This document shows positions 29,811 through 32,196 of a DNA stretch of 32,196 bases, in pieces. Position numbers and translations under genes: made by a program. The first letter of the stretch is position 1, and the number at the start of each line of letters is the position of its first letter. Source of the DNA: a virus; IMG/VR virus record IMGVR_UViG_3300007770_000053, positions 1 through 32,196 of that record; one strand, written 5' to 3'. Below the pieces are notes generated by a model. That model was not told where the DNA came from and ran no database searches. It was given only the letters and a program-made list of their open reading frames with translations.

Positions 29811-31262
29811 TTAAGATATGTCTAGGCCAACATTGATGCTCTTAACTAAGGTTTCATAGTTGTTAGCATAGATTTTGCCTGATAATACAATATATCTTAG
29901 ACAATCCATTAGGTGATCATGTTTTTTTATTGGGGCACCGTTTTTGTCACGATGATATAATAGCATTTCTGCTTTAAGCTGATTACAATTATTAAATATT
30001 TTCAATGAACCATTTTTTAATTTTTGTAATACATTCATTATGCCAAATTCTTTTAAATTATTAGCCTTATATAAAAATGGGATCCCAGCTTCTCTATACA
30101 GTTCTATAAAATTTCTACCATCATGTTGAGATGAATAAAAACCAGATGGGTCACATACCCCATTCATAACGTTACATCCAAATTTTATTAATGTTTGAGA
30201 ATGTTCAAAAGGTGTTTTTTCTACCACATAATATTCTTTGTATACGTATATATTTTCACTATGAATATCAAGTGCTGCAAATAATACTGCTGTTGGATTT
30301 TTCCACCCGAAATCCATACTAAACACTAAACTTGAATTATTGGCTAATTTAATTGGTTCTATAAATACTTTATCTAAATTTACTGGATATACAAGTCCAG
30401 ATTCTAAATGAGGGATCCCCATTATTCTAGCTTTAGTTTCATGTTCTGGTAAATTTTTAATCATTTCATCTTGTTGTTTTGTTGATAAATATGGATTATC
30501 AGACCATGAAGCTTGTAAATATACCATATTATTATTTACAATACCTTCTTTTTTATCTTTTAAAAATGATTCTAAAAATAAAGTCATGCCTCGCATTGGA
30601 GTCATTGTAATTAACATCATTGATTTAGCTTTTTTTTTAAAATATACCAATCTAGTTAATGCTTCAGTAAATAAATCTAGTGGCATTTCTTCATCAAAAT
30701 GAATTATATCTTTAGATAATCCCTGAAATTTAGCGCTGCCTTGATCTGATGATCTAAATGATAATGTTGAATAACCACCAGATATATGTTGAATAGTTAA
30801 TGTATCCACGGCACCAGCTATGCCGCCTATCATTGTTTTTTTTAAAACAAGATGTTCTGGAATTAAACCTAAATTAATTCCAGCCCTGCCAATATATTTT
30901 TCTTGTTGCAAAACATCTCGTGTTGTTTGCGCCGTAACCCCTACTACCAATGCTTCAACTGGGTTGCTATACTGATATCCTTCCCACCACTTTGGGTAAA
31001 TTCCCGTGGTGTGCATAGCAACCTCAGCACAGGCACATAGGGTTTTTCCAACCCGGTTTCCTGCTAAAAATAATCTCACCTTTGCAGATTTTCCAAGGTT
31101 ATGAAATATTTTTTGTTTTTTATGTGGCGCATAATATCCATATGCAAATTGAAAATCATGAATTAATGCTTTTCTTAAATCTTGTTCCCTTATAGAATTT
31201 ATGTTTATATTGTTTTGCTTTAATTTTTTAAAAATATATTTATATGCTTGGCTCTTTGTCAT
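29811..31262 (-). CDS. terL: Terminase large subunit
   Basis: 483-residue ATPase/nuclease that packages and cuts phage DNA. The Walker A motif is FLAGNRVGKT (about residues 64-73) and the Walker B motif IIHFDEEMP (about 187-195). The coupling region is MLITMTPMRG. The RNase H-like nuclease domain begins FSMDFGWKNPTAVLFA (about 314), continues through CDPSGFYSSQHDGRNF and ends with the catalytic Asp in HDHLMDCLRYIV (about 452-463). The start overlaps TerS by 23 nt. With the P22-like portal this suggests headful packaging. Confidence 0.95.
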   Translation of the reverse strand: MTKSQAYKYIFKKLKQNNININSIREQDLRKALIHDFQFAYGYYAPHKKQKIFHNLGKSAKVRLFLAGNRVGKTLCACAEVAMHTTGIYPKWWEGYQYSNPVEALVVGVTAQTTRDVLQQEKYIGRAGINLGLIPEHLVLKKTMIGGIAGAVDTLTIQHISGGYSTLSFRSSDQGSAKFQGLSKDIIHFDEEMPLDLFTEALTRLVYFKKKAKSMMLITMTPMRGMTLFLESFLKDKKEGIVNNNMVYLQASWSDNPYLSTKQQDEMIKNLPEHETKARIMGIPHLESGLVYPVNLDKVFIEPIKLANNSSLVFSMDFGWKNPTAVLFAALDIHSENIYVYKEYYVVEKTPFEHSQTLIKFGCNVMNGVCDPSGFYSSQHDGRNFIELYREAGIPFLYKANNLKEFGIMNVLQKLKNGSLKIFNNCNQLKAEMLLYHRDKNGAPIKKHDHLMDCLRYIVLSGKIYANNYETLVKSINVGLDIS

Positions 31263-31635
31263 AGTTCAATACTTCACCCATTTTTACAGATGCCGCAAGA
31301 TCTTTTTTTGTTTTTTTATCTGCTGTTTCTATGATTTTTTGTAAAATACCCATGAACTCATTTTTGTGAATATCTTTTTTAATGCCCAAATATGATGCTG
31401 CTAAATATGTAAATATCCCTAAATTAGTATGTCTCCATAATCTTCTATGCAATGTAGTTTTAGCCTGTAATTTACCAATTACCAATGACTCTTTAAATTG
31501 TGGATTATTTTTAATTTTTAATTTAAATTTTTTAGGAGTTAATCCTAATTCAGCTCCGATCATCTCATCGGTAAGCCCTTCTTTAGCTAAGGATGTTATT
31601 TGTTTTGCTAATTCTTCTGTATTGTTTTTTCTCAT
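31240..31635 (-). CDS. terS: Terminase small subunit
   Basis: 131-residue DNA-recognition subunit. The N-terminal helix-turn-helix (AKQITSLAKEGLTDEMIGAELGLTPKKFKLKI) is typical, followed by an oligomerising helical middle (ESLVIGKLQAKTTLHRRLWRH) and a charged tail. It starts at an ATG (31635) with no ribosome site at normal spacing. The 95 bp just upstream is a copy of an internal part of this same gene, so the original leader was probably replaced. Translation may now depend on coupling to the upstream chimeric frames. It is directly followed by terL. Confidence 0.85.
   Translation of the reverse strand: MRKNNTEELAKQITSLAKEGLTDEMIGAELGLTPKKFKLKIKNNPQFKESLVIGKLQAKTTLHRRLWRHTNLGIFTYLAASYLGIKKDIHKNEFMGILQKIIETADKKTKKDLAASVKMGEVLNYDKEPSI
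31402..31496. repeat. 95-bp internal terS segment duplicated at 31637-31731
   Basis: The two segments align without gaps with about three substitutions. The copy begins right at the terS start region and ends at a shared CTTTAA. Beyond that point it continues as AGGTTTGGG, like the sequence at 105-115. Confidence 0.9.
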
Positions 31636-31792
31636 ATAAATATGTAAATATCCCTAAATTAGTATGTCTCCATAATCTTCTTTCCAATGTAGTTTTAGCC
31701 TGTAATTTACCAATTTCCAATGACTCTTTAAGGTTTGGGTCCCCAGTTTCTTTAGCGCTAGAGTATAGATTTTTGGTAAGCATCTTGTGCAT
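31583..31792 (-). pseudogene. Truncated terS copy fused to chimeric sequence
   Basis: The frame contains KETGDPNLKESLEIGKLQ and AKTTLERRLWRHTNLGIFTYL, nearly the internal part of TerS, then runs into the real terS start in another frame (YEKKQYRR). Its N-terminus overlaps the end of the 31758-32132 gene. It lacks the TerS helix-turn-helix and the C-terminal tail and has no ribosome site, so it is a gene fragment. The related string KETWNPNLK ends the 82-442 chimera, showing the same piece was used twice. Confidence 0.75.
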
Positions 31793-32132
31793 CTAATAAT
31801 AAAATTTCTGTTAATAATAAAATTTCTGTATTCATACATAATGGTCTTGCTATTGCTTCTTCTTGTGAATTTAATGTCCATATTTTGACCGACTCCCTCA
31901 TTAATATAGAGTTTTCTGCATCTATTGCTCCTTCTTGTTCTGCATCTGTTGTTTTTGAACGTTCTATCACAGCCATTGCTGCCTTTTCAATTTTCTTAGT
32001 TATTCTTTTTCTATTGATGTTTTTAATTAATTCTTTTTTATAGATTTCTATTATTAATTTCCTTATGTCGATATGTGTATATAATTCTCTCATATCAACT
32101 TTATCTATTAGCCTATCTAAGTTTTTTCTCAT
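31758..32132 (-). CDS. Chimeric protein: nonapeptide repeats fused to a protein B tail
   Basis: 124 residues from the ATG at 32132 (the same as 55 in the left repeat), with AAGGAT 7 nt upstream. Residues 1-60 are 9-residue units (LDRLIDKV, DMRELYTHI, DIRKLIIEI, YKKELIKNI, NRKRITKKI). Residues 65-124 derive from the 29042-29353 gene: ENSILMRESVKIWTLNSQE and the last DAYQKSI, with the middle replaced by a tandem TEILLL repeat (17-18 bp DNA repeat at 31794-31828). The junction lies at TTTTTGAA, shared by both parents. The intact frame and good ribosome site suggest it is expressed. Function unknown. Confidence 0.65.
   Translation of the reverse strand: MRKNLDRLIDKVDMRELYTHIDIRKLIIEIYKKELIKNINRKRITKKIEKAAMAVIERSKTTDAEQEGAIDAENSILMRESVKIWTLNSQEEAIARPLCMNTEILLLTEILLLDAQDAYQKSIL
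31862..31923. repeat. 62-bp segment copied from the 29042-29353 gene (29260-29321)
   Basis: Ungapped match with a handful of substitutions, ending at ATCT. A second shared piece, 31764-31784, equals 29153-29173. Both pieces keep parental order, but the intervening part is shortened and replaced. Confidence 0.85.
31952..32127. repeat. 176-bp direct repeat, copy B (copy A 237-412)
   Basis: Second copy of the nonapeptide-repeat coding block. It is preceded by protein-B-derived sequence, whereas copy A is preceded by sequence resembling the 29392-29712 gene. The same head is therefore attached to two different tails. Confidence 0.9.
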
Positions 32133-32196
32133 TAAAATATCCTTGCCATTGATTATATTTACACATCTCTTAATGTTACTTTAAGGTTTGGGTTCC
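32078..32196. repeat. Terminal direct repeat, right copy (identical to 1-119)
   Basis: Exact copy of the window start, ending at the last base. It supports circularity, with the caution that the locus contains other repeats. Confidence 0.9.

Noticed and set aside
31402-32196. Diversity-generating retroelement (template/variable repeat pair)
   Set aside because: The terS copy and its source look like a repeat pair, but no reverse transcriptase gene is present and the substitutions are not confined to adenines.
1-32196. Mycoplasma-type code (TGA as Trp)
   Set aside because: TGA ends several frames at sensible places (for example the 57-codon gene and the 17073 gene), and Trp is written TGG.

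Overview
The window looks like one complete, strongly AT-rich, circular podovirus-type phage or phage-plasmid genome. Bases 1-119 are identical to 32078-32196, so the unique length would be about 32,077 bp. Genes read sensibly across the join: one gene starts at position 55 (equivalent to 32132) and ends at 31758. TGA and TAA are both used as stops, so the genetic code appears standard. The host cannot be named from the sequence. A one-piece tmRNA argues against an alphaproteobacterial origin, because that class has two-piece (permuted) tmRNA. The AT bias fits an endosymbiont or intracellular host, which is inference.

Layout. (a) About 800-1, wrapping to 32196-27418, minus strand: a terminase operon. 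It opens with a promoter at 799-826 and three short genes built on a 9-residue helical repeat, stitched to fragments of other genes. Then come TerS, TerL and seven small genes of about 85-111 codons with strong ribosome binding sites. (b) 1287-3349, minus: a possible lipoprotein, a signal-anchored coiled-coil protein, an initiator tRNA with its own near-consensus promoter, and an unknown Cys/His-containing protein. (c) 3560-5087, plus: a Panacea-domain protein with a small partner (a likely toxin-antitoxin pair) and a single-strand DNA-binding protein. (d) 6820-5238, minus: small membrane proteins and a serine recombinase. (e) 10327-6869, minus: a possible replication protein, a Sak4-like ATPase and two tandem RecB/Cas4-like nucleases, one apparently dead. 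(f) 22646-10329, minus: the virion operon in P22 order, namely scaffold, coat, gp4-like adaptor, gp10-like tail hub, fibre/needle, ejection proteins, then two unknown proteins. (g) 22833-26338, plus: a double winged-helix protein with a leaderless promoter, an unknown helical protein and the portal. (h) 26439-27410: a small membrane protein, a tmRNA, and a possible small RNA ending in a strong terminator.

Together the genes suggest a headful-packaging, P22-like virus with a Sak4/SSB/nuclease recombination module. It supplies its own initiator tRNA and tmRNA. No DNA polymerase, recognisable endolysin, tyrosine integrase or reverse transcriptase was seen.

The most unusual region is 31402-32196 plus 1-800. 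There, pieces of TerS and of small virion genes have been copied and joined at short microhomologies into new chimeric reading frames next to the terminase genes.
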